Origin: Serratia marcescens | GTDB taxonomy: Bacteria > Pseudomonadota > Gammaproteobacteria > Enterobacterales > Enterobacteriaceae | Reading direction: 5' to 3' | DNA: 64,000 nucleotides | NCBI RefSeq assembly: GCF_001902635.1 | Contig: NZ_MJAO01000003.1 | Span: forward strand, 1 to 64,000 | Part shown: in pieces, positions 18,145 to 29,177 of the stretch | How positions within the stretch are numbered: the stretch's first letter is position 1 | Layout: every line of letters starts with the position of its first letter | Made by a program: the position numbers and the translations under genes | The notes under the pieces: model-generated | Told to the model about the DNA's origin: nothing | What the model saw: the letters and a program-made list of their open reading frames with translations, nothing else | The model's database searches: none

Positions 18145-19860
18145 ATGCCAACCCTCTCCAGGCAAGAATATGCCGGGCTGTTCGGCCCAACCACCGGCGA
18201 TAAAATTCGTTTGGGCGATACGCAACTGTTTATTGAAATAGAGAAAGACCTGCGCGGCTACGGCGAGGAATCGGTCTACGGCGGCGGCAAGTCGCTGCGA
18301 GACGGCATGGGCGCCGACAACCGATTAACCAGCGATAACGTGCTGGATCTGGTGATTACCAACGTGACGATTTTGGACGCCCGGCAAGGGGTGATCAAGG
18401 CGGACGTCGGCATCAAAAACGGCCTGATCGCCGGCATCGGCAAAAGCGGCAACCCGGCGATGATGAACGGCGTCACGCCCGGTATGGTGGTGGGTGTCAG
18501 CACCGACGCCATCTCGGGTGAGCACCTGATCCTGACCGCCGCCGGCATCGATACGCATATTCACTTCATTTCGCCGCAGCAGGCGGCGCATGCGCTCTCC
18601 AACGGTGTGACGACGTTCTTCGGCGGCGGCGTCGGGCCGACCGACGGCTCCAACGGCACCACCGTGACCGCCGGGCCCTGGCATATCCACCGCATGCTGC
18701 GCGCCTTCGAGAATATGCCGGTCAACGTGGGGATGCTCGGCAAGGGGCACGCTTCGCACGCCGCGCCGCTGGTCGAACAGATTGCCGCCGGCGTGGCCGG
18801 GCTGAAAGTGCATGAGGACTGGGGTGCCACCAACTCCGCGCTGCGTCACGCGCTGCGGGTGGCCGACGACATGGATATTCAGGTGGCGGTGCACACCGAC
18901 AGCCTGAACGAAGGCGGTTACGTCGAGGACACCATCGACGCCTTTGAAGGGCGCACCATCCACACCTTCCACACCGAAGGCGCAGGTGGTGGGCACTCGC
19001 CGGATATCATCAAAGTTGCCGCGCAGATGAACGTGTTGCCCAGCTCCACCAACCCCACGCTGCCGTTCGGCATCAACAGCCAGGCCGAATTGTTCGACAT
19101 GATCATGGTGTGCCACAACCTCAATCCCAATGTGCCGGCCGACGTGGCGTTCTCCGAAAGCCGGGTGCGGCCGGAAACCATCGCGGCGGAAAACGTGCTG
19201 CACGACATGGGCGTGTTGTCGATGTTTTCCAGCGATTCCCAGGCGATGGGGCGGGTCGGCGAAAACTGGCTGCGGGTGATGCAGACGGCGCACGCGATGA
19301 AAGTCGCGCGCGGCAAGCTGCCGGAAGACGCCGCGGAGCACGACAACTTCCGCGTGTTGCGCTACGTGGCGAAGATCACCATCAATCCGGCGATTGCGCA
19401 GGGCATCAGCCACGTGCTGGGTTCGGTCGAGGTCGGCAAGATGGCCGATCTGGTGCTGTGGGAGCCGCGCTTCTTCGGCGCCAAGCCGAAGCTGGTGATC
19501 AAGGGCGGGATGATCAACTGGGCGGTGATGGGCGATCCCAACGCGTCGTTGCCGACGCCGCAGCCCACGTTCTACCGCCCGATGTTCGGTGCCATGGGCA
19601 AATCGCTGCAGGAAACCTGCGTTACCTTCGTCTCCGGCGCCGCGTTGCACGACGGCATCAAAGAGAAACTGGGGCTGGAGCGGCAGGTGATGGCGGTGCA
19701 TAACTGCCGGGCGATCTCCAAGCAGGACATGGTGCGCAATGCGGAAACGCCGAACATCGAGGTGGATCCCGAAACCTTCGCGGTCAAGGTCAACGGCGAA
19801 CACGCCACGGTGAAGCCCATCTCCACCGCCGTGCTTAATCAACGCTATTTCTTCAGCTAG
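18145..19860 (+). CDS. ureC: Urease alpha (catalytic) subunit
   Basis: Catalytic subunit, 571 residues, carrying the binuclear nickel centre. Nickel ligands His138 and His140 lie in [10 protein letters not shown]. The lysine that becomes carbamylated is Lys221 in [12 protein letters not shown]. Further ligands are in AVHTDSLNE and [12 protein letters not shown], and the flap His in MVCHNLNPN. The sequence [18 protein letters not shown] resembles the Yersinia-type enzyme. A well-placed GAGGAA precedes the ATG. Confidence 0.98.
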   Translation: MPTLSRQEYAGLFGPTTGDKIRLGDTQLFIEIEKDLRGYGEESVYGGGKSLRDGMGADNRLTSDNVLDLVITNVTILDARQGVIKADVGIKNGLIAGIGKSGNPAMMNGVTPGMVVGVSTDAISGEHLILTAAGIDTHIHFISPQQAAHALSNGVTTFFGGGVGPTDGSNGTTVTAGPWHIHRMLRAFENMPVNVGMLGKGHASHAAPLVEQIAAGVAGLKVHEDWGATNSALRHALRVADDMDIQVAVHTDSLNEGGYVEDTIDAFEGRTIHTFHTEGAGGGHSPDIIKVAAQMNVLPSSTNPTLPFGINSQAELFDMIMVCHNLNPNVPADVAFSESRVRPETIAAENVLHDMGVLSMFSSDSQAMGRVGENWLRVMQTAHAMKVARGKLPEDAAEHDNFRVLRYVAKITINPAIAQGISHVLGSVEVGKMADLVLWEPRFFGAKPKLVIKGGMINWAVMGDPNASLPTPQPTFYRPMFGAMGKSLQETCVTFVSGAALHDGIKEKLGLERQVMAVHNCRAISKQDMVRNAETPNIEVDPETFAVKVNGEHATVKPISTAVLNQRYFFS

Positions 19861-19872
19861 GAACCGCCGCTC

Positions 19873-20469
19873 ATGATCGTGATTGAAAAGATACTCGGCA
19901 ATATCAAACGGGATGCCGACTGGCGCGAACGCTTGCAACACGCCTCGCTGGACGTGCTGGCGCTTTCGCAGTGGGAGGCGCAGAAAAGCCGCTGCCGCAA
20001 GACCACTCGCGATGGCCAGGATCTCGGCATTTCACTCGATCGTCATCAGGTGCTGGCCGACGGCGACGTGCTGCTCTGGGACGAAGCGAACCGCAGCGCG
20101 GTGGTGGTGCAGATGAACCTGCGCGACGTGATGGTGATCCACTTGCAGTCGCTGCTGGCGACCGATATGGCGACGGTGCTGAAGACCGCGTTCGAACTGG
20201 GGCATGCGCTGGGCAATCAGCACTGGAAATCGGTGATCAAAGGCGATCGCATCTTTATTCCGCTGACGGTGGCGACCAAGGTGATGGATTCGGTGATGAA
20301 AACCCACGGTTTCCACGCGCTGCCTTATTCGTTCGTGAAGGGCGAAAGCATTTTGCCGCATTTGACCCAGCCTGAAGCGCGCCTGCTGTTCGGCGGCGCG
20401 GAGGATTCCGCCACCCATGTGCATGTCGACAGCCCATTCCTCGGCCAGCATGTGATCAAACTGAAATGA
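19873..20469 (+). CDS. ureE: Urease accessory protein UreE (nickel metallochaperone)
   Basis: Delivers Ni2+ to the UreDFG-apourease complex. The 198-residue protein has the N-terminal peptide-binding domain and a C-terminal metal-binding domain. The C terminus stops at [17 protein letters not shown]; the long His-rich tail that binds several nickel ions in Klebsiella and Yersinia UreE is absent. It can still use the conserved inner nickel site, and a dedicated nickel permease lies downstream. Its stop overlaps ureF by four bases. Confidence 0.94.
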   Translation: MIVIEKILGNIKRDADWRERLQHASLDVLALSQWEAQKSRCRKTTRDGQDLGISLDRHQVLADGDVLLWDEANRSAVVVQMNLRDVMVIHLQSLLATDMATVLKTAFELGHALGNQHWKSVIKGDRIFIPLTVATKVMDSVMKTHGFHALPYSFVKGESILPHLTQPEARLLFGGAEDSATHVHVDSPFLGQHVIKLK

Positions 20470-21152
20470 ACGCCGTTAAGTTGATTCGTATCCTGCAATT
20501 TGCCGACTCGGTGCTGCCGGTGGGGGCGTTCGCTTTTTCCAACGGCGTCGAGTCGGCGATCCAGGCCGGCATCGTGCGCGATGCCGACACGCTGCAATCG
20601 TTCACCCGCACCGCCTTGCAGCAGGCGGCGGGCGGCGACGGCCGGGCGGTGGCGGCGGCCTGCCGGGCGCTGCAGGCCGGCGATCGCGAGGCGGCTATCG
20701 GGCACGACTGGGCGCTGTTCAACCGTAAGCTGAACGAGGAGGGCCGCAATATGGTGGTGCGGATGGGAAAAAAGCTGGCGGAAATGGCGGCGGCCATCTG
20801 CGATGAACCCCAGGTGGTCTGGTGGCTTGAGCAGATCAAAACCGGCCGCGTCGCCGGTACCTATCCGGTGACGCAAGCGGTGGTGATGACGGCGCTGGGC
20901 GCCGGCCCGCGCGAGGTGGCGGTGATGCACCAGTACGGCGTGGCGATGACCATTCTCAGCGCCGCCATGCGCCTGATGCGCATCACCCATATCGACACCC
21001 AACGCATCCTGTTTCAACTCAACCGGGACATTGACGTTTTCTGTGACGAAGCCGAACGCGGCGGCGTTGAACAAATGGCCTCTTACGTGCCGGTGACCGA
21101 TGTCCTGGCCGCACTGCACGTCGGCGCATTTACCCGACTGTTCAGCAACTGA
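20466..21152 (+). CDS. ureF: Urease accessory protein UreF
   Basis: An all-helical 228-residue accessory protein that, with UreD and UreG, forms the apourease activation complex and gates the UreG GTPase. The N-terminal [26 protein letters not shown] motif (here [18 protein letters not shown]) and C-terminal FTRLFSN are typical. ATGA overlap with ureE indicates coupled translation. Confidence 0.95.
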   Translation: MNAVKLIRILQFADSVLPVGAFAFSNGVESAIQAGIVRDADTLQSFTRTALQQAAGGDGRAVAAACRALQAGDREAAIGHDWALFNRKLNEEGRNMVVRMGKKLAEMAAAICDEPQVVWWLEQIKTGRVAGTYPVTQAVVMTALGAGPREVAVMHQYGVAMTILSAAMRLMRITHIDTQRILFQLNRDIDVFCDEAERGGVEQMASYVPVTDVLAALHVGAFTRLFSN

Positions 21153-21170
21153 TAATAAGGAACGATCAGA

Positions 21171-21806
21171 GTGAAAAAAATTACCCGCATCGGTATCGGC
21201 GGCCCGGTAGGCTCGGGCAAGACCGCGATCATTGAAGTCATCACGCCGCGCTTGATTGAGCGGGGCATCAGCCCGTTGATCATTACCAACGACATCGTCA
21301 CCACCGAAGACGCCAAACAGGTCAAGCGCACGCTCAAGGGGATCCTGGACGAGGAGAAAATTCTGGGCGTGGAAACCGGCGCCTGCCCGCATACCGCCGT
21401 GCGCGAGGATCCGAGCATGAACATCGCGGCGGTAGAGGAGATGGAGGCCCGCTTCCCGGAGAGCGACGTGGTGATGATCGAGAGCGGCGGCGATAACCTG
21501 ACGCTGACCTTCAGCCCCGCGCTGGCGGACTTTTATATCTATGTCATCGACGTCGCCGAAGGGGAAAAGATCCCACGCAAAAACGGCCCTGGCCTGGTGC
21601 AGGCCGACATCCTGGTGATCAACAAAATCGATCTGGCCCCCTATGTCGGTGCCAGCCTGGCGGTGATGGAACACGATACCCGCGTGGTGCGCGGCGAGCG
21701 GCCTTATATTCTCACCAACTGCAAAACCGGCGAAGGCATCGACGAGCTGGTGGACATGATCATGCGCGATTTCCTGTTCACCCATGTGCCCTCGGCGGCG
21801 GTATGA
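21171..21806 (+). CDS. ureG: Urease accessory GTPase UreG
   Basis: A SIMIBI-class GTPase that powers nickel insertion into urease. The 211-residue protein begins with a GTG codon and has the P-loop GPVGSGKT at residues 11-18. The nickel-binding CPH motif is in [16 protein letters not shown], with the G3-like ESGGDNL and the base-specificity [11 protein letters not shown]. There is no N-terminal His-rich stretch. Its stop overlaps the ureD start (ATGA at 21803). Confidence 0.96.
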   Translation: MKKITRIGIGGPVGSGKTAIIEVITPRLIERGISPLIITNDIVTTEDAKQVKRTLKGILDEEKILGVETGACPHTAVREDPSMNIAAVEEMEARFPESDVVMIESGGDNLTLTFSPALADFYIYVIDVAEGEKIPRKNGPGLVQADILVINKIDLAPYVGASLAVMEHDTRVVRGERPYILTNCKTGEGIDELVDMIMRDFLFTHVPSAAV

Positions 21807-22750
21807 CGGCGGTTAGCGAAGCCGCGAGGCGCGTCGCGCAGCTTGGCGCCGATGCGCCGGAGTTGGCCGATTATCAGGATGAGCCGCCGCAAATGGCCAG
21901 CGGTGGCGTCGGCAAAACCGGCTATCTGCGGCTGGGGTTTGCGTTGAGTGGGCATCGCAGCGTGCTGCGGCAGATGGAGCGGCGGGTGCCGTTTCTGGTG
22001 CAACGGGCGCTGTATTGGGACGAGGCGCTGCCGCAGATGCCGTGCGTGTTCGTCATCTCCACCTCGGGGTGCATCTTGCAGGGCGATCGCCTGACGCTCG
22101 AGGTGCAGGTTGCCCCGCAGGCCTGCGGGCATGTCACCACCCAATCGGCGACCAAGATCCACGCCATGGAAAATAACTACGCGGCGCAGATGCAGACGCT
22201 GACGCTCGAAGAGGGCAGCTATCTGGAGATGATGCCCGATCCGGTGATCCCCCACTGCGGTTCGCGTTTCATTACCGATACCCGTATTACGCTGCACCCG
22301 ACGGCGACGCTGCTCTACGGCGAGATCCTGATGTCGGGGCGCAAGCATCATCAGGCGGATCGCGGCTTCAGATTCGACGTGTACTCCTCGCGCATCAGCG
22401 CCTGCCGCCCGGAGGGCAAGACGCTGTTTGTCGAACGCTATGTGCTGGAACCGCATAAACACCCGCTGAACGGGATTGGCGTGATGGGGCCGTTCGACGT
22501 GTTTGGCAATGTGATCCTGCTGACGCCGCCCGAGCACCATCAGCGGATCCTCGATCGCATCGCGCCTCATTATGACGAGGGTGAGGGGATCGCCAGCGGC
22601 GTTAGCCGGTTGCCCAATGAGTGCGGGCTGATCTTTAAGGCATTGGGCAAAGAGGCGCGCCAGGTGAAGGCGGCCATCCGTGTTTTCTGGCGCGTTGCCC
22701 GGGAAGAGATCCTGGGCGTGACGCTGCCCGAGCCCTTTATCTGGCGCTAA
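21803..22750 (+). CDS. ureD: Urease accessory protein UreD
   Basis: Scaffold protein of the urease activation complex, 315 residues, binding apo-UreABC and UreF. Family features include [18 protein letters not shown], the central [13 protein letters not shown] segment, and [11 protein letters not shown]. Its position after ureG (order ABC-EFGD) is the Yersinia arrangement, whereas Klebsiella places ureD first. Coupled to ureG by a four-base overlap. Confidence 0.94.
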   Translation: MTAVSEAARRVAQLGADAPELADYQDEPPQMASGGVGKTGYLRLGFALSGHRSVLRQMERRVPFLVQRALYWDEALPQMPCVFVISTSGCILQGDRLTLEVQVAPQACGHVTTQSATKIHAMENNYAAQMQTLTLEEGSYLEMMPDPVIPHCGSRFITDTRITLHPTATLLYGEILMSGRKHHQADRGFRFDVYSSRISACRPEGKTLFVERYVLEPHKHPLNGIGVMGPFDVFGNVILLTPPEHHQRILDRIAPHYDEGEGIASGVSRLPNECGLIFKALGKEARQVKAAIRVFWRVAREEILGVTLPEPFIWR

Positions 22751-22769
22751 TCTGCAGCGGGAAGCGGTC

Positions 22770-23747
22770 ATGACGACAAAGTGGAGTTGGGCGGGGTTAT
22801 GCGCCCACAGCCGGATAGCGGCGGCGACGGATGCGGTGCTGCGCGGCTGTTCGCAGGTGATGTTTCAAAATAATCCGTTGACCGGATTACTGTTCTTTAT
22901 CGCCATTTTCGTGGGCGCCTATGAGGAAGGGTTGCCGCAGGTGGCCTTCGGCTGTCTGCTGGGTACTGCGGTGGCGACGCTGAGCGCGGCGTGGCTGGTG
23001 GACGATCGCACGGCGTTGCGCTCTGGCCTGTATGGCTACAACGGCTGCCTGGTCGGTGCCGCGCTGCCGACCTTTTTGCTGCCCTCGGCCTGGCTGTGGA
23101 TCGGCGTGATGTTCAGCAGCACGATCTCGGTGATCGTCACCGTCGGCCTCAATCGGCTGTTGCGCACCTGGAAGATCGCGGCGCTGACGGCGCCTTTCGT
23201 GCTGACCACCTGGACGGTGCTGTTGGCCAGCTACCCGTTCAGCCATCTGCGGCATGTACGCTTGCCGGCGGCGGCTATCCCGGCCGACGGCGCCATCTTC
23301 AATGCGCATCCCGGCGTAGCGGAGATGCTGAGCGGCACGTTGCACGGTGTCTCCCAGGTCTTTTTGTGCAGCAGCGTGAGCGGTGGCGTACTGCTGTTGC
23401 TCGGGCTGGCGGTTTCGTCGCCGCGTGCGATGCTGCTGGGTTTTTTCGGCGCGTTGCTGGCGGTGGCCACATCGCTGGCGATCGGCGCCGATCCGCAGGC
23501 GGTCTTCGCCGGGCTGTATGCGTTCAGCGCGGTGCTGACGGCGGTGGCGCTGGGCTCTGTCTTCAACCCACCCGGCCGACGGGTGTTGATCTATACGCTG
23601 CTCGGCGTGATTTTCACGGTGCTGGTGCAGGGGGCTTTCAATACCCTGTTGGCCCCGCTGGGCATGCCGTCGCTGACCATGCCGTTCGTGATCGCGTCCT
23701 GGTTGTTTTTAAGCGCCAATCCGGCGGTGATCGCGGCACGGCGCTAA
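22770..23747 (+). CDS. yut: Urea transporter (UT family)
   Basis: An inner-membrane urea channel of 325 residues with about ten hydrophobic segments. It shows the UT-family repeat signatures: QNNPLTGLLFF, then GLYGYNGCLVGAALPTF in the first half and the matching GLYAFSAVLTAVALGSVF in the second. It lies 19 bp behind ureD in the same direction, as yut does in Yersinia. It likely brings urea to the cytosolic urease under low external urea. Confidence 0.92.
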   Translation: MTTKWSWAGLCAHSRIAAATDAVLRGCSQVMFQNNPLTGLLFFIAIFVGAYEEGLPQVAFGCLLGTAVATLSAAWLVDDRTALRSGLYGYNGCLVGAALPTFLLPSAWLWIGVMFSSTISVIVTVGLNRLLRTWKIAALTAPFVLTTWTVLLASYPFSHLRHVRLPAAAIPADGAIFNAHPGVAEMLSGTLHGVSQVFLCSSVSGGVLLLLGLAVSSPRAMLLGFFGALLAVATSLAIGADPQAVFAGLYAFSAVLTAVALGSVFNPPGRRVLIYTLLGVIFTVLVQGAFNTLLAPLGMPSLTMPFVIASWLFLSANPAVIAARR

Positions 23748-23787
23748 TCCATTGATTTGAACATAACGATAAAACAGGAGTGTGGGT

Positions 23788-24831
23788 ATGGCGGTAATTT
23801 CCGAAGGATTGCACGGTACGGCCCGGCGACGGGCGGTATCCCTGCTGCTGGGGTTGGTGGCGATCAACGTCATCGTCTGGCTGCTGGCGTTGGTGGTGTT
23901 CAAAGACAATGCCGCGCTGATGGGCACCGCCTTATTGGCCTACAGTTTTGGCCTGCGCCATGCGGTGGATGCTGACCATATCGCCGCGATCGACAACGTG
24001 ACCCGCAAGCTGATGCAGCAGGGCAAAACGCCGGTGGCGGTCGGCACCTTCTTCTCGCTCGGCCACTCGACCATCGTGGTGCTGGCCTCGGCGGCCATTG
24101 CCGCGACGGCGATGATGTTCAGCCGTCAGATGGACTGGTTTCATGAAACCGGCGGCCTGATCGGCACGTTGGTGTCTTCGTTGTTTTTGCTCACGGTGGC
24201 CTTTATCAATTTGCTGGTGCTGATCTCCGTGTGGCGCGCGTTCCGGCAGGTGAAGGCGGGCGAGTTGCCTGCGCACCAATCGCTTGATCTGCTGATGAGC
24301 GGCGGCGGTGTGCTGGCGCGCTGTTTCCGCCCGCTGTTCAGGCTGGTGAACCAGAGCTGGCACATGTACCTGGTGGGTTTCTTGTTCGGCCTGGGCTTCG
24401 ACACTGCCACCGAAGTCGGGCTGCTGGGGATTTCGGCCGCCGGCGCCGGCCATGGCATGAATTTGTGGAGCATCATGCTGTTCCCGGCGCTGTTCGCCGC
24501 CGGGATGGCGCTGATCGACTCCATCGACAACTTCGTGATGATTGGCGCTTACGGTTGGGCGTTCTCCAAACCGATCCGCAAACTGTACTACAACATGACC
24601 ATTACGGCGGCGTCGGTGATCATCGCAGTGTTTATCGGCGGCATCGAAGCGCTCGGGCTTATCGCCGACAAGCTGGCGCTGTCCGGCCCGCTGTGGGACG
24701 CCGTCGTGCGGCTCAACGATCATCTGGGGGAGATGGGCTATTGGGTGATCGCCGTGTTCATCTTCTGCTGGCTGGTGTCGGTGGTGAATTACCGCCTGCG
24801 CGGCTACGACAAACTGACGGTCAGCGGTTGA
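23788..24831 (+). CDS. High-affinity nickel permease (NiCoT family)
   Basis: A nickel/cobalt transporter of about 347 residues. The NiCoT signature HX4DH is present as GLRHAVDADHIAAIDNVTRK, with the second family motif VGTFFSLGHSTIVV and the third LGFDTATEVGLL. About eight membrane segments are visible. CAGGAG lies seven bases before ATG 23788, preferred over GTG 23782. It ends the urease gene train and presumably supplies nickel for UreEG; this type is called NixA, HoxN or UreH in other species. Confidence 0.92.
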   Translation: MAVISEGLHGTARRRAVSLLLGLVAINVIVWLLALVVFKDNAALMGTALLAYSFGLRHAVDADHIAAIDNVTRKLMQQGKTPVAVGTFFSLGHSTIVVLASAAIAATAMMFSRQMDWFHETGGLIGTLVSSLFLLTVAFINLLVLISVWRAFRQVKAGELPAHQSLDLLMSGGGVLARCFRPLFRLVNQSWHMYLVGFLFGLGFDTATEVGLLGISAAGAGHGMNLWSIMLFPALFAAGMALIDSIDNFVMIGAYGWAFSKPIRKLYYNMTITAASVIIAVFIGGIEALGLIADKLALSGPLWDAVVRLNDHLGEMGYWVIAVFIFCWLVSVVNYRLRGYDKLTVSG

Positions 24832-24935
24832 AAAGACGGGGGCTCGTGGATCCTGCCTGACACCATCGGCCAACGGGCGGGGCGAACCCCGCCGTTGCGC
24901 CAACCTGCGGCGTGGTGCGCAGTTCATGATGCAAG

Positions 24936-24967
24936 AAAAGAAAAAGGGGCGATGATGATCGCCCCTT
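24936..24967 (-). terminator. Terminator after fadE
   Basis: A perfect 10-bp stem (24944-24953 with 24958-24967). Read on the minus strand it is followed by TTTTTCTTTTC, a good U tract for fadE transcripts. Read on the plus strand it has no T run, so the nickel-permease transcript lacks a clear terminator. Confidence 0.85.
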
Positions 24968-24991
24968 GGATGTGTGAAGTTGGAACTAGCG

Positions 24992-27448
24992 TTAAGCCGC
25001 TTCGGTCTGCTGTTGGCGCTTAGACTGCGCCGCCGGCTTTTCCGGCTTGGCGGCCGCCAGCGCATCCGGCGCAAAGTCGTCCACGTTGATGGAACGCAGG
25101 CGGCTCTCTTCGGCTTTCACCAGGATCTTCGCCTCGTCGGCGCTGATCTTGCCTTCTTCCAGCGCGCGCTCCGCCAAACGATCCAGACGGGTGAACGGCA
25201 GATTTTTGCCGACTGCCTTGCACAGACGTTCGTGAATCGGCTCGGCGGCCATCACGTCGGCCAGCGCCGCTTCCAGCAGGCCGATTGGGTTATGCTCGCT
25301 CGGCGTCAGGTACTGACCGCGTCCCAGACGGCTGCGGGTTGCGGAAGGCACTTGCAGGATCTTGGCCAACTGATGATCCAGACGATCGGACGGTGCGGTA
25401 TGCACGCGGCCGAACGGGAAGACCACGAAGCGCATCGCACCGGCGATAAAGCGGTTCGGGAAGTTGCGCAGCAGGTCATCCAGCGCCTGTTCGGCTTTAT
25501 GCAGGCTGTCTTGCACGCCCCAATGCACCAGCGGCAGATCTTCTTTCTGACGGCCTTCGTCATCAAAGCGTTTCAGCACGGCGGAAGCCAAATACATCTG
25601 GCTGAGGATGTCCCCCAGGCGAGCGGAGATGCGCTCGCGGCGCTTCAGGCTGCCGCCCAGCACGCCCATGGAAACGTCCGACAGCAACGCCAGGTTGGCG
25701 CTCAGGCGGTTCAACTGCTGATAGTAGCGACGGGTCGCGTCCTTGGTCGGCGTGGCACTGGTGCGGCCATTGGTCAGGCCCAGCCAGAAGCTGCGCACCT
25801 TGTTGCTGCCGACGTGGCCCAAGTGGCCGAACAGTGATTTATCGAAGGCGTTCAGATCGTTGCTCTGCGCCGCCGCCATTTCATCCAGTACATACGGATG
25901 GCAGCGGATCGCGCCCTGACCGAAGATCATCATGGTGCGGGTCAGGATGTTCGCGCCTTCCACCGTGATGGCGATCGGTGCGCCCTGATAGGCGCGAGCC
26001 AGGAAGTTGGATTCGCCCAACATGATGCCTTTACCGCCGGCGATGTCCATGGCGTCAACGATTGACTGCTGGCCGCGGTGCGTACAGTGGTATTTGACGA
26101 TGGCCGACAGCACGGCCGGTTTCTCGCCCTGCACCAGCGCATAGGTGATCAGCGAAGCGGCGGCGTCCATCACATAGGTGTTGCCGGCGATGCGCGCCAA
26201 CGGCTCTTCGATCCCTTCCATCTTGCCGATGGAGATCTTGAACTGACGGCGAATGTGCGCGTAGGCACCGGTCGCCAGGGCGATGGATTTCAGGCTGCCG
26301 GTAGAGTTGGACGGCAGGGTGATGCCGCGACCGACCGACAGACATTCAACCAGCATACGCCAGCCTTGACCTGCCATTTTCGGGCCGCCGATGATGTAAT
26401 CGATCGGCACGAACACGTCGGTGCCACGGGTCGGGCCGTTCTGGAACGGCACGTTCAGCGGGAAGTGGCGGTTGCCGATTTCCACGCCTGGCGTGCTGGT
26501 CGGGATCAGCGCACAGGTGATGCCCGGGGATTCGTTGTCACTCAGCAGGCGGTTCGGGTCATGCAGTTTGAACGCCAGGCCCAGTACGGTGGCGACCGGC
26601 GCCAGCGTGATGTAGCGCTTGTTCCAGGTCAGGCGCATACCCAGTACCTGTTTGCCTTGCCATTCGCCCATGCACACGGTGCCGACGTCCGGAATGGCAC
26701 CGGCATCGGAACCCGCTTCCGGGCTGGTCAGGGCAAAGCAAGGGATCTCATCGCCGCGCGCCAGGCCCGGCAGATAGTGGTTTTTCTGCTCTTCGGTACC
26801 GTAGTGCTGCAGCAATTCACCTGGGCCGAGGGAGTTCGGTACGCCGACGGTGATCGCCAGGATGCCGGAAACGCCGGCCAGTTTTTGCAACACCATCGCC
26901 TGAGCGTAAGGGGAGAATTCCAGACCGCCGTACTCTTTCTTGATGATCATCGCGAAGAAGCGGTGTTCTTTCAGGTAAGCCCAGAGTTCAGGCGGCAGAT
27001 CGGCCAGTTCGTGGGTGATCTGGAAGTCGTTGGCCATGCGGCAAGCTTCTTCCACCGGGCCGTCGATAAACGCCTGCTCTTCTTCCGTCAGGCGCGGTTT
27101 CTGATAGCTGTGCAGTTTGTTCCAGTCCGGCGCCCCGCGGAACAGATCGCCTTCCCACCAGGTGGTGCCGGCGTCGATCGCTTCTTTCTCGGTGGTGGAC
27201 ATCGGCGGCATTACCTTGCGGAAGGCACGCAGCGCCGGTGCGGAGAGCAGGGAACGACGCAAAGAGGAAAGGTTCAGCGGCAGCAGCACGATCGCCAGCG
27301 GCAGCAACAGCCAGAAGCTCCACAGGCCGATAGCGCCCATAGCGGCGGTGTACGCCACCAGGATCAGGCTGCTGAGGGTAAGGTTCACTCGGTGGTAGAA
27401 CACCACGCCGAGGAGAGCCAGTAAAACGACAATACTAAGAACCATCAT
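24992..27448 (-). CDS. fadE: Acyl-CoA dehydrogenase FadE
   Basis: The FAD-dependent first enzyme of fatty-acid beta-oxidation, oxidising acyl-CoA to trans-2-enoyl-CoA at the inner membrane. At 818 residues it matches E. coli FadE (814). It has an N-terminal pair of membrane-associated hydrophobic segments (residues 1-50), an acyl-CoA dehydrogenase core with [15 protein letters not shown] and the [22 protein letters not shown] region (here [19 protein letters not shown]), and a long C-terminal FadE-specific domain. A near-perfect FadR operator overlaps its promoter region at 27467-27483. Divergent from gmhA. Confidence 0.96.
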   Translation of the reverse strand: MMVLSIVVLLALLGVVFYHRVNLTLSSLILVAYTAAMGAIGLWSFWLLLPLAIVLLPLNLSSLRRSLLSAPALRAFRKVMPPMSTTEKEAIDAGTTWWEGDLFRGAPDWNKLHSYQKPRLTEEEQAFIDGPVEEACRMANDFQITHELADLPPELWAYLKEHRFFAMIIKKEYGGLEFSPYAQAMVLQKLAGVSGILAITVGVPNSLGPGELLQHYGTEEQKNHYLPGLARGDEIPCFALTSPEAGSDAGAIPDVGTVCMGEWQGKQVLGMRLTWNKRYITLAPVATVLGLAFKLHDPNRLLSDNESPGITCALIPTSTPGVEIGNRHFPLNVPFQNGPTRGTDVFVPIDYIIGGPKMAGQGWRMLVECLSVGRGITLPSNSTGSLKSIALATGAYAHIRRQFKISIGKMEGIEEPLARIAGNTYVMDAAASLITYALVQGEKPAVLSAIVKYHCTHRGQQSIVDAMDIAGGKGIMLGESNFLARAYQGAPIAITVEGANILTRTMMIFGQGAIRCHPYVLDEMAAAQSNDLNAFDKSLFGHLGHVGSNKVRSFWLGLTNGRTSATPTKDATRRYYQQLNRLSANLALLSDVSMGVLGGSLKRRERISARLGDILSQMYLASAVLKRFDDEGRQKEDLPLVHWGVQDSLHKAEQALDDLLRNFPNRFIAGAMRFVVFPFGRVHTAPSDRLDHQLAKILQVPSATRSRLGRGQYLTPSEHNPIGLLEAALADVMAAEPIHERLCKAVGKNLPFTRLDRLAERALEEGKISADEAKILVKAEESRLRSINVDDFAPDALAAAKPEKPAAQSKRQQQTEAA

Positions 27449-27466
27449 AAGAAGCTCCGAAGTAGT

Positions 27467-27483
27467 AAGAGGTCTGACCTGTT
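27467..27483. promoter_or_regulatory. FadR operator upstream of fadE
   Basis: AAGAGGTCTGACCTGTT compares with the FadR consensus AACTGGTCNGACNTGTT and differs only at positions 3 and 4. It lies 19 bp before the fadE start. FadR represses beta-oxidation genes and is released by long-chain acyl-CoA, so induction by fatty acids is expected. Confidence 0.85.
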
Positions 27484-27694
27484 GTGTGTATGTAATAGGT
27501 TTTAGTACAAGGCCGAATTTTTATCAATGCGTTTACAGTTTAATTACAACTCAGGTCACAAACTGACAGCACCAATCATCAAAAACCTTATCGCCTCCTG
27601 AACTGCGGCGCTGTTTGGCTGAGAATGCTTCTCGCTGTTTCCGCGATCCGGTACACTGCGGAGCGGAAGATTTGACGATAACAAGAGGTTCCTC

Positions 27695-28276
27695 ATGTAC
27701 CACGACCTTATTCGCAGTGAACTGAACGAAGCGGCTGATACCCTGGCGAAATTTATCAATGACGACGCCAACATCGACGCCATCCAACGCGCGGCGGTGC
27801 TGTTGGCGGATTCCTTCAAAGCCGGCGGTAAAGTGATTTCCTGCGGCAACGGCGGTTCCCATTGTGACGCGATGCATTTCGCCGAAGAGCTGACCGGGCG
27901 CTACCGTGAAAACCGCCCGGGCTACCCGGCGATTGCCATCTCGGACGTTAGCCACCTGTCCTGCGTCAGCAACGACTTCGGCTACGAGTATGTGTTCTCC
28001 CGCTATGTGGAGGCGGTGGGCCGCGAAGGCGACGTGCTGCTGGGCATTTCCACCTCAGGCAACTCCGGCAACATCATCAAGGCCATCGACGCAGCGCGCG
28101 CCAAGGGGATGAAAGTGATCACCCTGACCGGCAAGGACGGCGGCAAGATGGCGGGTTCCGCCGATGTGGAAATTCGCGTGCCGCACTTCGGCTACGCCGA
28201 TCGCATTCAGGAAATTCACATCAAAGCGATCCACATCTTGATTCAGCTGATCGAAAAAGAGATGGTTAAGGCTTGA
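27695..28276 (+). CDS. gmhA: Phosphoheptose isomerase (sedoheptulose-7-phosphate isomerase)
   Basis: First enzyme of ADP-L-glycero-D-manno-heptose synthesis for the lipopolysaccharide inner core. The 193-residue SIS-domain protein has the conserved [21 protein letters not shown] (zinc/phosphate region) and the [16 protein letters not shown] phosphate-binding loop. A zinc-ligand His sits in [15 protein letters not shown] near the C terminus. Same length class as E. coli GmhA (192). AAGAGG lies before ATG 27695. Confidence 0.97.
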   Translation: MYHDLIRSELNEAADTLAKFINDDANIDAIQRAAVLLADSFKAGGKVISCGNGGSHCDAMHFAEELTGRYRENRPGYPAIAISDVSHLSCVSNDFGYEYVFSRYVEAVGREGDVLLGISTSGNSGNIIKAIDAARAKGMKVITLTGKDGGKMAGSADVEIRVPHFGYADRIQEIHIKAIHILIQLIEKEMVKA

Positions 28277-28373
28277 TAGCCTTCGGGGGGCTGCGGCTCC
28301 CCATGAATGAGACTGCGGGCGCTGCATGCCGCGCCCGCATAGAACGTGTCAGTGTGGTTAAGGAGTGCTGGCG

Positions 28374-29177
28374 ATGTGTGAACTGCTCGGGATGAGCGCA
28401 AACGTACCGACCGATATCTGCTTCAGCTTTACCGGCCTGGTACAGCGCGGCGGCCGCACCGGGCCGCATAAGGATGGCTGGGGCATTACCTTTTATGAGG
28501 GGAACGGCTGCCGCACATTCAAGGATCCGCAGCCGAGCTTCAACTCGCCGATCGCCCGTTTGGTGCAGGACTACCCGATCAAGTCCTGCGCGGTGGTGTC
28601 CCATATTCGCCAGGCCAACCGCGGCGAAGTGGCGCTGGAAAACACCCACCCGTTCACCCGCGAACTGTGGGGCCGCAACTGGACCTACGCGCACAACGGC
28701 CAGTTGAAAGGCTACCGCCAGCTGGATACCGGCACGTTCCGCCCGGTCGGCCAGACCGACAGCGAATACGCGTTCTGCTGGCTGCTGCATCAGCTGGCGC
28801 TGAAATACCCGCGCACCCCGAGCCAATGGCCGGCGGTATTCCGCTATATCGGCCTGTTGGCGAGCCAGCTGCGCAAGAAAGGGGTATTCAACATGCTGTT
28901 GTCGGACGGGCGCTTCGTGATGGCGTATTGTTCCACCAACCTGTACTGGATCACGCGCCGCGCGCCTTTCGGCAAGGCGACGCTGCTCGATCAGGACGTA
29001 GAAATCGATTTTCAGCAGCAGACCACACCGAACGATGTGGTCACGGTGATTGCCACCCAACCGCTGACCGCCAACGAAACCTGGCACAAGATTGAGCCAG
29101 GCGAGTTCGCGTTATTTCACTTCGGTGAGCGGCTTGTTCTGAGCGAAGGGGTTGGTGTTGGGCGTCGGGCTGGCTGA
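28374..29177 (+). CDS. yafJ: Class II glutamine amidotransferase YafJ
   Basis: An Ntn-hydrolase of 267 residues. The start ATG at 28374 places the nucleophile Cys directly after Met ([12 protein letters not shown]), and AAGGAG sits eight bases upstream; a frame start at 28365 would bury the Cys. Conserved [19 protein letters not shown] and [12 protein letters not shown] are the glutaminase-site motifs. The biological amide acceptor is unknown in E. coli as well. The last 66 bp overlap the 3' end of convergent dpaA, giving a C-terminal tail longer than that of the 255-residue E. coli protein. Confidence 0.9.
   Translation: MCELLGMSANVPTDICFSFTGLVQRGGRTGPHKDGWGITFYEGNGCRTFKDPQPSFNSPIARLVQDYPIKSCAVVSHIRQANRGEVALENTHPFTRELWGRNWTYAHNGQLKGYRQLDTGTFRPVGQTDSEYAFCWLLHQLALKYPRTPSQWPAVFRYIGLLASQLRKKGVFNMLLSDGRFVMAYCSTNLYWITRRAPFGKATLLDQDVEIDFQQQTTPNDVVTVIATQPLTANETWHKIEPGEFALFHFGERLVLSEGVGVGRRAG

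Noticed and set aside
18325..19941. Very long minus-strand open frame opposite ureC
   Set aside because: Codon bias of the GC-rich urease genes keeps the opposite frame open; the translation is His/Arg/Gly/Val rich with no domain.
28314..28339. Perfect GC-rich hairpin between gmhA and yafJ
   Set aside because: No T tract on either side; not called a terminator, though it could stabilise the gmhA message.
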